A DNA stretch of 30,040 bases from Ectocarpus siliculosus (GCA_000310025.1 FN649734.1:4987620-5017659); one strand, 5' to 3'. Counted from the first letter of the stretch, positions 19,501 through 24,475 are shown. Notes: generated by a model from the letters alone, not told the origin. A program made the numbers and translations.

Positions 19501-20863
19501 ACAAACGGGAGAACAAAGAGTGCAGCCGGTGTTTTTCTTTACACAAAAGGGGTGGACCTACATACTGGTGAAGAAAATAATATTTTCGGGTGTCGACGAG
19601 TTGAGCACGGGCGACTTCAAGTGTAAGGACCAAAAGACTTGAGTGCGGCCGAGCTGATTTCCTTAACGCCACTGCTTCGCCCTTACAATTGTACTCGTTT
19701 TGGAAAATATAGTATGCACACAACCACCCATTCGAGATTGTATGAACAGCAGTCCTAGGTTTCGTGTGAGCGGGCGCGCACTTAACCTGCTGTATCGAAC
19801 TTAATATCGTACCAAAGTACTCTGCAATGACTCCACGGATACCAAGTCTTTTTAGTACATTTCACCACGGTCTGTGGTATCGAACAACACGTGTAAAATA
19901 AGTGGCTAAAATTGGGTGACTCTATGCGGCGGTAACTACTGTACCTGTTCTTTGCATAGAGCAGTAGATACAGCAGATGCCGACCTGTCTGCCATTCAGC
20001 GGAATCTACGTTAGCTACATATTCTACCAATTGCGATGGATGCAAATCTACGAAGATACGGCGTACTGGCTGCTGCTGTGTGCCAGTCCTGGACGAACTC
20101 GGCCAGACGATCCCTTTTTCTAATCATGAAACTTTTAAACCTGAACAATGCTGCTAAGGTATACAAATTGCGAGACGAATATTGCAGAGGGACATCACGT
20201 TTCTGTCATGTACCTCGCGATCCGCTTTGAGGAGCGTGACCACAAATGTAAAACAACCAGCACGTGTCGTTGCCGCGGGATACACAGGCACTGGTGGGGC
20301 TACTGAGACGTAGCTGACTGCAACGAGAGGTGCCGAGTGACCGGACCAGCGACTGCTCGCCTAGGGGCGTAGGGGCATGGGGGGGGGGGCAGGAGAGGAC
20401 GCATCCAACAGAGCCAAACAAGCCGCGTTTGATTTCGAGACCGTATGGGCCCACAACCACCGGCGTGGAACACACGGGCGTGCCTCAAAACTTGCTCATG
20501 GCACAAAAAGGAGCTCACAGTTCACGCGGGACCCTTGCGATCATCATTCAGAGAAGCCATGCCTATGTCCAACATCAAAGTTTGCATTTTGGTACACATG
20601 TCTCTCGACACACACACATGGCTGCGAGCGAGAAGCTCGCGGCACTCCACACCCACGAGCGCGTATCCTTATGAGGAGGCCACCAAAAAGAAGAGCGGAA
20701 ATTAACTGCCACACGCGCATGCAAGGCCTACCGGGTTCTTGTCAGGGTGGGTAGCCAGGGACTTCCTCTTGTAGGCCTTCTTGATCTCCTCGGGCGTCTT
20801 TTCCGGCTCTGGCTCCAGACCAAGCAGCTCGTAGGCCTCCTCTTGAGACAACCTTTCGGGCAT
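1..20863 (-). CDS. Large multi-exon J-domain / ankyrin / coiled-coil / GW-repeat protein, 3' end outside window
   Basis: Exon chain (high to low coordinate): 20732-20863, 18334-18415, 17648-17790, 16712-16966, 15853-15977, 15326-15467, 13906-13971, 12418-12608, 11709-11847, 10775-10857, 10247-10407, 9555-9685, 9039-9095, 8605-8712, 8027-8199, 7308-7427, 6579-6666, 4537-6102, 3889-4056, 3126-3188, 1726-1829, 824-926, 1-197. Every junction keeps the reading frame, giving 4,397 coding nt (1,465+ residues). The start is the first ATG after an in-frame TGA at 20909-20911. Order: J-domain, acidic and Gly/Met linker, coiled coil, ankyrin repeats, coiled coil, GW-containing low-complexity region, four-cysteine segment. 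Known: J-domains stimulate Hsp70 ATPase and ankyrin repeats bind proteins. Inferred: a cytosolic or nuclear co-chaperone scaffold, since no signal peptide or membrane segment is visible. I do not recognise a named orthologue. Least certain are the exon 17 and 19 acceptors and exon 20. Confidence 0.85.
245..480. repeat. Degenerate tandem repeat in intron 22
   Basis: Four copies of '(a)atgtggtgggcagcagcatgcgaacgtcggcaaa' at about 247, 328, 380 and 432, with GA-rich spacers, about 50 bp upstream (sense strand) of the exon 23 acceptor. A separate short pair based on 'gcgcaaaggaggcg' / 'gcgcataggaggcg' lies at about 590-635. Confidence 0.7.
824..926 (-). CDS. Exon 22: fourth cysteine and linker
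   Basis: Acceptor attccag|G completes Leu. Residues to 1400 read CKGIMPWPAGSLPQYKHDLG, then QQDATVAALNPSHQ. With exon 21 it gives CX2C-X17-C-X9-C. The donor CAG|GTATGT is phase 0. Confidence 0.87.
1030..1765. repeat. Degenerate tandem array (5 units, about 110-190 bp) carrying the exon 21 donor
   Basis: Copies of the exon 21 end and donor lie at about 1721-1761 (real), 1610-1645, 1455-1515, 1267-1311 and 1134-1169. The sense core is '(g)ggtctacgcgaatggggctctgtaagta' with heavy drift. Each is followed by an A-rich block on the plus strand (aaaaaa, ggaaaaac, gaaacaa). Confidence 0.75.
1726..1829 (-). CDS. Exon 21: first three cysteines of a zinc-ribbon-like segment
   Basis: Acceptor cgccgcag|CAG, phase 0 (a second in-phase AG three bases on is an alternative). 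Residues 1332-1365 read QVMMCNFCGNMNPNLFSDAG, then QGYARCHGVYANGA. The CxxC knuckle and the following Cys suggest metal binding. The donor GCTCT|GTAAGT leaves two bases, and Leu is completed by exon 22. Confidence 0.85.
1858..2200. repeat. Minisatellite with higher-order structure
   Basis: Six to seven units of about 55-60 bp based on 'cacggacggtcacaaaaaagggtacacttaggtgctggttcaagtag'. The last four or five fall into a larger repeat: the pair ending 'gggtacggttaagtggtgct(g/c)cgtagcacacttgcggcca' occurs at about 1996 and 2136 (about 140 bp apart). The array begins about 30 bp upstream (sense strand) of the exon 21 acceptor; 'agcggggacggtcac' beside that exon is the first degenerate unit. Confidence 0.92.
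2421..2925. repeat. Inverted duplication with an extra direct copy
   Basis: Direct copies at about 2421-2510 and 2511-2603 share 'ccgggctttgtgccctcgatgttcctcgcacga...taggttggttacgatagc'. The second continues through 'ggctgttcgagacccaag...tgccaacttggcgatgtaccacaccttctcctccga' to about 2672. The reverse complement follows at about 2721-2925, with an unmatched insert of about 55 bp (2785-2835). The spacer is about 50 bp, A-rich. The innermost matching block is about 36 bp per arm with one mismatch. It lies wholly in intron 20. Confidence 0.9.
3126..3188 (-). CDS. Exon 20: small hydrophobic/Pro-Ala exon
   Basis: Acceptor atgtccag|GCG and donor CGG|GTGAGA, both phase 0, 21 codons (AIMNAGVIRGMLMPPPAAAG plus R), residues 1311-1331. 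Because it is 63 nt and phase-neutral it could be skipped without breaking the frame; exon 19 to exon 21 would also join in frame. Confidence 0.6.
3195..3888 (-). other. Intron 19, with long purine/pyrimidine tract
   Basis: From about 3240 to 3395 the plus strand is almost pure G/A (GGGAGGGA, GAGAGAG runs). On the sense strand this is a polypyrimidine stretch of about 150 nt that begins about 50 nt upstream of the exon 20 acceptor. The rest, 3400-3888, is AT-richer with no recognisable element. Confidence 0.8.
3889..4056 (-). CDS. Exon 19: Ala-rich segment
   Basis: Residues about 1255-1310: GGVDVSLLEAHMSTGMADDG, an 11-Ala run, then MSGTTVQQQWAAAQLGYAPL. The donor CCG|GTGAGA is clear, phase 0. 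The acceptor is uncertain: accaag|GG at 4057 keeps phase, and an alternative at 4141 (gtcaag|TCT) also keeps phase and would add 28 residues. Confidence 0.65.
4071..4312. repeat. Two-copy tandem duplication (about 125 bp) near exon 19 acceptor
   Basis: 'tc(c/g)aagaaacaa(a/c)gcggc(g/a)ttcatcc(a/g)tggacgacgcagcaaacgtt(g/a)cgagaaca' at 4069 and 4196, continuing through 'acttga(c/a)gaa(c/g)gg...cgcctgc(c/t)gtctgaa(g/c)tcacag'. About 85-90% identical by eye. Confidence 0.93.
4537..6102 (-). CDS. Exon 18: 522-residue low-complexity exon with GW/WG cluster
   Basis: Acceptor tctccacag|AAC, phase 0; open throughout to donor ACCATG|GTGAGG. Residues 733-1254. Layout: NNGYSLSSDDEDGG acidic start; RGG- and Gln-rich stretch; poly-Ala; Gly-rich stretch; five Trp in GW/WG context at about residues 895, 908, 936, 954 and 969; poly-Ala and a WEERAERSRQNELAAARGG helix; long Pro and Gln runs; three AAPGLSA heptads; Gly/Ala tail. 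Mainly disordered. Clustered GW/WG dipeptides in disordered chain are the known Argonaute-hook signature, but Gly-rich sequence can produce them by chance. The very high GC makes several long open frames on both strands; this one is chosen because it joins both neighbours in phase. Confidence 0.87.
4741..4815. repeat. Three 21-bp coding repeats in exon 18
   Basis: 'gctgctgacagtcccggtgcc' occurs three times in tandem with minor changes and encodes AAPGLSA heptads on the minus strand. A related PGLST copy lies further along the exon. Confidence 0.93.
6579..6666 (-). CDS. Exon 17: Gln/Ala/Leu-rich helix
   Basis: Residues 703-732 read (R)QAKAQAKLLQATKAENTLSS, then LERYQQALQ, joining exon 16 through a split Arg codon. 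The acceptor is gagaag|G, not the usual CAG, after a C/T-rich stretch; the exact 5' boundary is therefore less sure. The donor CAG|GTTAGT is phase 0. Confidence 0.75.
6870..7335. repeat. Seven-copy tandem array (about 69 bp) carrying the exon 16 donor
   Basis: 'ggcatcgagatgcttgcctacctgtcgctctcctccttatcaagcgcaacaacaacaac' recurs with 'gctctcctcc' cores at about 6899, 6966, 7037, 7108, 7172, 7239 and 7311 (spacings 64-72 bp). Only the last copy is the real exon 16 end. On the sense strand copies read '(c)gcttg(at)aaggaggagagcgac(ag|gtaggc)', that is, exon end plus donor, followed by a GTTGTTG tract. Confidence 0.92.
7308..7427 (-). CDS. Exon 16: linker after second coiled coil
   Basis: Acceptor gagcgcag|C completes Ser. 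Residues 663-702 read SSGYSGNGSPPPVIDDSDQW, then EQWQTVASAKNLALDKEESD. The donor GACAG|GTAGGC leaves two bases. No known domain; the acidic/Trp patch could be a binding motif. Confidence 0.85.
7925..8050. repeat. Decayed duplicate of exon 15 end and donor
   Basis: 'tatgttcccgtagcgctagcacgcggccctgtactcctcca' (7930-7970) repeats 'cctgttcccgtagcggtagtactctgcccggtactcctcct' (8026-8066), an offset of about 95 bp. The intronic copy keeps exon-15-like coding (EEYRA..YYRYGN region) with substitutions. Confidence 0.87.
8027..8199 (-). CDS. Exon 15: charged coiled coil
   Basis: Acceptor tgtctgtcag|GCG, phase 0. Residues 606-662 begin AEAARKKKEAEWEKKELARL, continue as a Lys/Glu helix, then EYRAEYYRYGN. 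The donor AACAG|GTCAGT leaves two bases. The acceptor sits inside a GACA microsatellite (8200-8224), so the pyrimidine tract is repeat-derived. Confidence 0.9.
8200..8224. repeat. (GACA)n microsatellite forming the exon 15 acceptor tract
   Basis: About six GACA units. On the sense strand TGTC repeats run directly into the AG acceptor. Confidence 0.95.
8605..8712 (-). CDS. Exon 14: charged coiled coil
   Basis: Acceptor cttccacag|GAG, phase 0, 36 codons, residues 570-605: ERKAQQSTGKQSLEQQLLEK, then KRRQLLERQRKAEEEE. Donor GAG|GTGTGT. Heptad-compatible Leu spacing (LEQQLLEKKRRQLLE) supports a coiled coil. Confidence 0.9.
9039..9095 (-). CDS. Exon 13: second charged coiled coil
   Basis: Acceptor tgcggcag|GTG, phase 0, 19 codons (VEKAKRAKEEEKRKKQQEE), residues 551-569. 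Donor GAG|GTACGT. It starts the Lys/Glu helix after the ankyrin block and resembles exon 7 in length and composition. Confidence 0.85.
9555..9685 (-). CDS. Exon 12: last ankyrin repeat and cap
   Basis: Acceptor ttccgccag|TG completes Val. Residues 507-550 read VTGMVVPQQTALEICQAALS, then a helix ending VLAAAVDK. 'QQTALEIC' matches the (K)TALELA start of a terminal ankyrin repeat. The donor AAG|GTATGT is phase 0. The acceptor region is duplicated at 9785-9880. Confidence 0.88.
9655..9885. repeat. Two-copy tandem duplication (about 125 bp) of the exon 12 acceptor
   Basis: 'ggtctgctgggggactaccatgccggtcactggcggaagggtgg...agtagaacagggggaggg' at about 9657 is matched by 'ggtctgctgtgaactaccacgccggtgacagggcgagggaggg...agtagaactgggcggggg' at about 9793. 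The copy includes the first ten or so codons of exon 12, the acceptor and the upstream C-rich tract. Confidence 0.87.
10247..10407 (-). CDS. Exon 11: ankyrin repeat
   Basis: Acceptor ctctcgcag|G completes Arg. Residues 453-506 include TRSTTLKLETDLDATCLEKG, then GWTPLMHASFRGNIHAMSAL and LAAGSRV. The WTPLMHASxxGxxxxxxxLLxxGxxV pattern is an unmistakable ankyrin repeat. The donor ACCG|GTAAGA leaves one base. Confidence 0.93.
10425..10530. repeat. (GA)n microsatellite
   Basis: An imperfect GGGAGA tract followed by about 30 GA dinucleotides. On the sense strand it is a CT tract a few bases upstream of the exon 11 acceptor, so it doubles as a very long polypyrimidine tract. Confidence 0.95.
10590..10760. 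repeat. CAG/CAA-rich degenerate repeat in intron 10
   Basis: Repeated 'gcagcagcatgaac' cores alternate with CAA and CAG runs immediately inside intron 10. On the sense strand they echo the CTGCTGCTGCG of the exon 10 end. These triplets create long spurious Leu/Cys-rich frames. Confidence 0.75.
10775..10857 (-). CDS. Exon 10: ankyrin repeat
   Basis: Acceptor tgtttcag|GTT, phase 0. Residues 426-452 read VDAQGLTVLHKAAGEGDDAL then LDLLLRE, an almost textbook ankyrin repeat (DxxGxTxLHxAAxxGxxxxxxLLL). The donor AAAG|GTGCGT leaves two bases. Confidence 0.93.
11034..11170. repeat. (TCA)n and (CAG/CAA)n microsatellites in intron 9
   Basis: Nine TCA units at about 11043-11068, then CAG/CAA runs at about 11082-11115 and 11153-11170. 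Nothing coding is seen in 10930-11700 apart from these and the repeat at 11550. Confidence 0.92.
11550..11640. repeat. Second dispersed intronic repeat, copy 1 (intron 9)
   Basis: 'aatcagcactcacag...gagctacaatccaccgccacacagaagggttcctctgcccgaggcc' is matched at 13030-13110 (intron 7) by 'aatcagcgctcaggagctccatccaatccggggtcacacagaaaggttcctctccctaaggcc', in the same orientation. Confidence 0.75.
11709..11847 (-). CDS. Exon 9: ankyrin repeat
   Basis: Acceptor gttgcag|G completes ATG (Met). Residues 379-425 read MCVSPGVGEGQTSDAVGKGR then LEVATYLLQGTVKKD. The pattern G-(R/N)-L-E-V-(A/V)-x-(Y/F)-L-L is a canonical ankyrin second helix. The donor AAG|GTTAGT is phase 0. The first helix carries an insertion (GEGQTSDAV) relative to the usual 33-residue repeat. 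Confidence 0.87.
11838..11935. repeat. Two-copy duplication around the exon 9 acceptor
   Basis: 'acctgcaacaacaacggaggggggggg' (about 11846) and 'ggtggctcaacaacggaggggggggt' (about 11905) are tandem copies separated by about 60 bp. On the sense strand both carry the C-run plus 'gttgttg(c)ag' acceptor context. Confidence 0.65.
12418..12608 (-). CDS. Exon 8: start of ankyrin region
   Basis: Acceptor gtcgacag|GCC, phase 0. Residues 316-378 begin AEMDSKREKAEAVRARAFEL, then CREGNLPDLRPMLE, a helix pair with the G-(N/D)-(L/V)-x-x-L pattern of ankyrin repeats, a linker, and GATLLHM, an ankyrin TPLH-type start. The donor CACAT|GTAAGC leaves two bases that make Met with exon 9. Confidence 0.88.
12600..13010. 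repeat. Tandem array (4 units, 97-114 bp) carrying the exon 8 acceptor
   Basis: Units begin near 12608, 12722, 12836 and 12932. Units 1-3 share 'ctgtcg(c)gaaaaaaaa(g)caagggaaaaacagaag...catggatcgtcgtgagggtgac.attttctctttttgtttcatcgg'. On the sense strand each unit ends with an oligo-T tract followed by 'cg(c)gacag', a complete 3' splice-site signal; only the outermost joins exon 8. Confidence 0.9.
13030..13110. repeat. Second dispersed intronic repeat, copy 2 (intron 7)
   Basis: Partner of 11550-11640; the shared core is 'cacacagaa(a/g)ggttcctct'. It follows directly after the exon 8 acceptor array. Confidence 0.75.
13640..13860. repeat. Dispersed intronic repeat, copy A (intron 7)
   Basis: 'tggaccgatgttcaaagctc...actccac(gacg)a...aaacgatgcgttt(c)ccggaagctc..gacgagat...ctttctgc(t/g)gtgga...cgagctttgaaaatcg' matches copy B at 18990-19200 along its whole length with scattered changes. 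Confidence 0.85.
13906..13971 (-). CDS. Exon 7: charged coiled coil, short exon
   Basis: Acceptor accgcag|CTG, phase 0, 22 codons, residues 294-315 (LQDEKRAREEEAAKKEEKRK then KK). Donor AAG|GTACGA. It is the end of the first Lys/Glu helix and too short to be found by ORF length alone. The acceptor is duplicated in the adjoining array. Confidence 0.85.
13963..14335. repeat. Tandem array (4 units, about 93 bp) carrying the exon 7 acceptor
   Basis: 'catcttgcagctgcgattgaccaatcaagatgaatcgagagagggaa' recurs at about 13963, 14056, 14150 and 14242 with sequence drift; a fifth partial copy may end near 14335. On the sense strand each unit ends with '(c)gcag|ctgcaagatga', that is, the acceptor plus the first ten or so coding bases of exon 7. 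Confidence 0.88.
15326..15467 (-). CDS. Exon 6: charged coiled coil
   Basis: Acceptor tgtgtccag|G completes the split Arg codon. Residues 246-293 read REEDEAFWQAQQERAQRRRE and continue with Lys/Arg/Glu/Ala helix, ending in four Gln. The donor CAG|GTGAGC is phase 0. The composition fits one continuous charged helix with exons 5 and 7. Confidence 0.9.
15853..15977 (-). CDS. Exon 5: start of first charged coiled coil
   Basis: Acceptor ctcgtcag|GCA, phase 0. Residues 205-245 read ASASTSTFRERLVYEQQMKY then an Arg/Ala/Lys-rich helix ending AKAMKRR, with no helix breakers. The donor AGGAG|GTGACT leaves two bases. The acceptor region is repeated downstream in the intron (see the array at 15970-16440). 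Confidence 0.88.
15970..16440. repeat. Tandem array (4 units, 123-144 bp) carrying the exon 5 acceptor
   Basis: Units start at about 15974, 16118, 16241 and 16378 with 'gatgcctg(a/g)cgagaac'. Each continues with an 'acacaaagggacagattcaacggacagg(g)caagaacaaa...ggtgct...ggtagcatcca' body. On the sense strand every unit ends in a 'cgtcag|gcatc'-like copy of the real exon 5 acceptor, so the functional splice site is the terminal member of the array. Confidence 0.88.
16712..16966 (-). CDS. Exon 4: Gly/Met-rich linker with acidic tail
   Basis: Acceptor cctggcag|GAG, phase 0, 85 codons (residues 120-204). It starts EDFMDLFSEIF, an amphipathic helix of the kind often found just after J-domains, then runs of GGMGG/GGG with scattered Met and Phe, and ends in an Asp/Glu/Tyr-rich patch (YYDDDSDDEDDYASYEDPEY). 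The donor TAT|GTGGGT keeps frame with exon 5. A stronger-looking GTTAGT seven bases further on would put a stop in the next exon. G/F- or G/M-rich linkers after J-domains are typical of Hsp40s. Confidence 0.85.
17648..17790 (-). CDS. Exon 3: acidic Asp/Ser stretch and His/Gly-rich segment
   Basis: Acceptor ttcggcag|AA completes the split Glu codon left by exon 2. Residues 72-119 begin EKSDESDDDDDSEDSSDDEY, a highly acidic, CK2-like serine-rich stretch, followed by a Gly run, five consecutive His and an RGG-like segment. The donor is CCG|GTAAGG, phase 0. It is probably disordered, and the Asp/Ser clusters are candidate phosphorylation sites. Confidence 0.85.
17830..18085. repeat. Minisatellite of about 24 bp in intron 2
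   Basis: About eight degenerate tandem copies of a 20-26 bp unit built on 'cttcttccgtggaac(ac)taccgt', just upstream (sense strand) of the exon 3 acceptor. Small changes (cgtgcaac, gtggaata) separate the copies. Confidence 0.8.
18334..18415 (-). CDS. Exon 2: J-domain helix III/IV
   Basis: Acceptor ctcag|GGC, phase 0. It continues exon 1 as GDPEATAKFQQVAEAYLSL, the standard J-domain continuation after HPDKNP (helix III with the QVAEAY core, then LTDP). This match across a 2.3-kb intron is strong evidence that the two exons belong together. The donor GAAG|GTGCCG leaves one base. Confidence 0.92.
18416..20731 (-). other. Intron 1 (2.3 kb)
   Basis: Lies between the two J-domain exons. It holds a dispersed repeat at about 18997-19195, also found in intron 7, and an open frame at 18695-19375 with no recognisable protein features. 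I see nothing else coding between 19400 and 20700. Short runs of A and G and an 'atatatat' tract near 19320 are present. Confidence 0.85.
18990..19200. repeat. Dispersed intronic repeat, copy B (intron 1)
   Basis: Same orientation and order of blocks as copy A at 13640-13860; about 75-80% similar by eye. No terminal repeats or coding frame recognised. Confidence 0.85.
20732..20863 (-). CDS. Exon 1: start of J-domain with HPD motif
   Basis: Encodes residues 1-44, beginning MPERLSQEEAYELLGL and ending ATHPDKNP. This is helix I, helix II (EEIKKAYKRKSL) and the catalytic HPD loop (residues 39-41) of a J-domain, which in this family contacts Hsp70. An in-frame TGA sits 16 codons upstream of the ATG, so no longer N-terminus fits in this exon. 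The donor is CCG|GTAGGC, phase 0. The J-domain sits at the extreme N-terminus with no targeting peptide. Confidence 0.93.
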
Positions 20864-21160
20864 GGTCAAGTTCCCCCCCGCACCACGCCAGCAGTCTCTG
20901 TTCCTCCCTCACGCGCCACGAGCCGCCCTCGTGGATCGATGCCGCTTTCCGGCGCGTGCGATCGCAGGCAAGGCTCTCTGCCACGCACTGTCTGTGTCTT
21001 GCTCTCGCTGCTGCTCAGGCACTACTCTGTAATGTGGTCTTGCTTGATCCCTCTTGAATCTATCTGTCTGCTATCTCGCAGAGAGGACACTGTACGTTCG
21101 AGGGGGTACCCATAAAAAAACATGAATCCCCGGGGGGGGGGTCTGTAGTTCCTCCGCCTC
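20864..21160 (-). other. 5' flank of the J-domain gene
   Basis: Contains the in-frame stop TGA at 20909-20911 that limits the protein start. No convincing TATA box or other promoter element was found. A run of ten G lies near 21132-21141. The transcription start cannot be placed from sequence alone. Confidence 0.5.
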
Positions 21161-21207
21161 CAAAGAATATGAATCTTATTATACCCTAATAAGAGTCATA
21201 TTCTTTG
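21161..21207. repeat. 47-bp near-perfect palindrome flanked by short direct repeat
   Basis: Arms 'caaagaatatgaatcttatta' and 'taataagagtcatattctttg' (21 bp, one mismatch) around a five-base centre. 'ccgcctcc' occurs just before and just after, which could be a target-site duplication of a very small MITE-like element, although this C-rich word is also simple sequence. Confidence 0.9.
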
Positions 21208-23180
21208 TCCGCCTCCTTCATGAGTCCGCTCTTGTCTCTCACACCACACAGCACACGCTCCTCTTCATCTCACATCTCGTACCTTCCTCTACAAGCTGGG
21301 ACATCCCTCTACATGTCTCAGGTGATCTCACACGTTCTGTTACCTTACATCTACGTAGCGCACTTTTTGGAGATTCGTCTGTACAAGTTCACGACGTTTT
21401 CTGTGGAGATTTGAACTTTTGAATGCGTGACAGACACCAGACACATGTTGTTGTTGTTGTTGTCTTCACATTAAAAACCGCTCCGTTCTCTGTGCCCAGT
21501 ACCTTCTTCTGTCCGTACTAGTCTAACACTTGACGGGGTCGATATTCCCGTGGTCACATGTGATAGAAGTATATATTACCCAGGACCATTGCACCTGCTG
21601 CGCAACAGCAGAGCAAGATGAATTGCTCTTGGCACAAAGTCGATCTTTGCGACGTTGGTTCTCAGTCCTTGCGAAGGGTGAGAGCGATCCTACGACTGAG
21701 ATGAGGTCCATCCCTAGTTGGCCTCTAGTGCACACTTTGTAGACTCATGTCCTCCTACGCGCATGAATCTACCTGCACTCTCGTGACCCGAGTTGGTAAG
21801 GCATGGCTTCATCCACTCTCGAGCACACTTCCTTAACTACGCACGTTGCAACGACAACAAGCTTTCGTTGGGCCTTCGACTTCATCAGTGTATGTATAGC
21901 AGGCCCAACGATGTCTACGACTTGGCACCCATTTTGAGAGCAAGCCTTTCGTAAAACCCCAACCCCGCCTCCCCACAGCGTCGTGTGTGAGCTTGCATCT
22001 TTTCTGCTTGCTTCACTGGTACCCCCACCTTTTGCTGCTGCTCCTCGTTGACGAACAGTAGGTACGAGGAGACAAGGGGTCTAAGGCAGAGGCTCCCGAG
22101 CTGGTGGCCGGGTCAAAAGGCTCTACCCAGCTGATCCCTCGTGATCATGTTGAATGAGTTGGACACGAAAAACTCTTGTGTACTGAGCCTGCCACATACC
22201 GGGTGGTGCATCCGGAGCGCGGGGGGTAGCTGGACTTCGTCGCGGACCCCGCGTTGGGTACGAAACGCCGTGTTCAAGGTAGGACCATGACGGGCTACCC
22301 ATGGCTGGCAGACGGGGAGTGGCAACACCTTCGCCGACCTTTGTACTACACGCGCGGAGAGCGTAGGGTGCGAGCAGCGGTTTCGCAGGATCACTCGCTT
22401 CTGGGGCAACAACTTGGGCACTTACAAGGTACTTTGCGCATGATGCTGCAGGTTTTGTCGGGAATATCTACCTATGTGCATATAGCATCTGAGAGCGAGG
22501 ATGCAGTCGGATGCAGTCCGATGTTTCCCTCTATTCGTGCTGTTGGAAAAACTTGTACCAAATCGTAGTAGTATCAAAGCAACGGATTCCGCTGGGTAGA
22601 CTTTACCTCTTTTATAATTTCGATGATTGCCGCAAACTCGTGTCACCGACACTCTTGGCAGTAACAGCAAAACAACCAGCAGCAGCAGTGGCACTAGCAA
22701 TACGGGCGTGTAGTGCAACGTCCTTGCGAATTGAAACCCTTTCTTCGTGCCATTGGCGGCTAATCCACGCGGCGTGTATTCCGTAAGGCACTATTAATAA
22801 GTGACCAGCGAAGTAGCAACAGGCGCCCCGACTACGTCACCTCCTCTTCCTGCACCAGCACTGTTTTTCTCCAAGGTGATTTGTGGCGGAGATAATCGGA
22901 CACTGGCCGAGAATCAAAACAACCGTTTTCCAAGTTCTGGATCACGCCGGGGAGTTACAAAGGTCACCGAGTGTATTTGATAGCCACACCCGTTCGTTTG
23001 ATGGATTTTGCGGAAAACGAAGCACGTCGAAGACAGCACCACCCACACCTTCAGAACCGCGGACATCAGCGTAGCTAAAGCAGAGGCGAACATTATAAAC
23101 ACCGACACGCGGACACCAAAACTTGCAACGATGACTGACAACTCGGGAGAATTTCGGCACAACACCAGCACAGCACAATT
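21208..23180. other. Intergenic, no supported gene
   Basis: Only short open frames without domain patterns. Small features: a TTG run at about 21447-21463 and an 11-bp inverted pair 'tcgttgggcct' / 'aggcccaacga' at about 21867-21912. The frame at 22254-22440 (plus) and its antisense partner both look weakly protein-like, but neither has flanking splice evidence I trust. Confidence 0.6.
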
Positions 23181-23262
23181 GCAGCAGCAGCACCAACGAC
23201 AACAACAACAAAAACAACAACAACAACAACTACTACTACTACTACTACTACAACAACGAAAG
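23180..23262. repeat. CAA/CAG and CTA triplet repeats
   Basis: Alternating CAG and CAA triplets (23180-23228), then about eight CTA units (23229-23252) and CAA. Confidence 0.95.
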
Positions 23263-23339
23263 CAACACCATCGATACCCCCCCCCCTCCTCTCTTCCTTC
23301 TTGGCTCCCGTGGCTCCCCGGCTCCCCTCCGGTGTTTGC

Positions 23340-24475
23340 CGACGGGGTTGGGTTTTCGTCGCTTGGCAACGACGTTGTAAAACAAGCCGGTCACTTCGTG
23401 AGCTCGGCAATCAGGTTACCGCTGTTTTTTTTGCCTTTTTTTTTGCGGTAACCATGAATGGTGGTCGAGTAGACTATGTTGTGCGGGGTCGAGAACTCTC
23501 GCTCCGCGAAAAGGGGATGATCGCACCACGTTGTGTTAAATTGGTCAAGCACCCTCGAGGCAGTTACACAGTGCTCATAACTGTCTCTGGAAGTGAAAGC
23601 GCCAGAAAATAAATTCAGTCATACGCAGCTGTCATCCATACACAAGGAAGTAAGCACGAGATGCCGAACACCCCTAGCAGGATACAGCGCACCGTTCATG
23701 TGACTCGTCGAATACCTCACGGTGCTTCGGGCTTGGTGATGTCAGAGCCTGGTCCGGTGAGAACCCGACGTGCTCCATCCCGGCTTTGTAGGGATGCGAG
23801 GTCAAAAGTTCTAACGAATGCGGCATGCACGACTATGAGTACACCCCCCCCTCCTCCACACCCCCACCCCCCGGTGTTTACCATCGGGGTTGGGTTTTCG
23901 TCGCTTGGCAACGACGTTGTAAAACAAGCCCCCCGCTCGGTGTTTGCCATCGGGATTGGGTTTTCGTCGCTTGGCAATGACGTTGTAAAACAAGCCAATT
24001 CACTTCGTGAACTCGGCAACCAGGTGACCGTTTTTTTTTTTTACGTCGTTTTTTTTTTTGGCGGTAACCATAATGGTGGTCGAGTAGATCATGTTGTGCG
24101 GGGTGGAGAACCCTCACTCCGCGCAACGGGGGATGATCGCACCACGTTGTGTTAATATTGGTCAAGCACCCTTGAGGCAGTTACACAGTGCTTACAACTG
24201 TCTCTGGAAGTGAAAGCACCAGAAAATAGATTCAGTCATACGTAGCTGTCATCCGTACGCAAGGAAGTAAACACAAGATGCCGAACACCCTTAGCAGGAT
24301 GCAGCTCACCCTTCATGCGACTCGCCAAATACCTCACGGTGCTTCGCGCTTGGTGATGTGAGAGCCTGGTCCGGTGAGAACCCGGCGTGCTCCGTCCCGG
24401 CTTTGTAGGGATGCGAGGTCAATGGTCTAATGACTACGGCATGCACGACTATGAGTACACCCCCCCCCCCTCCTC
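23340..24475. repeat. Tandem direct duplication, unit about 540 bp, two copies
   Basis: Unit 1 (about 23345-23855) and unit 2 (about 23950-24470) share, in order: 'ttttcgtcgcttggcaacgacgttgtaaaacaagcc', T-rich tract, 'gcggtaaccat', 'aatggtggtcgagtaga', 'gatcgcaccacgttgtgttaa', 'ggcagttacacagtgct', 'gtctctggaagtgaaag', 'atgccgaacacccct', 'gcctggtccggtgagaaccc', 'ggctttgtagggatgcgagg', 'cggcatgcacgactatgagtac' and a C-run. About 85-90% identical. The first 55 bp is present a third time at about 23880-23935. No coding capacity recognised. Confidence 0.92.
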
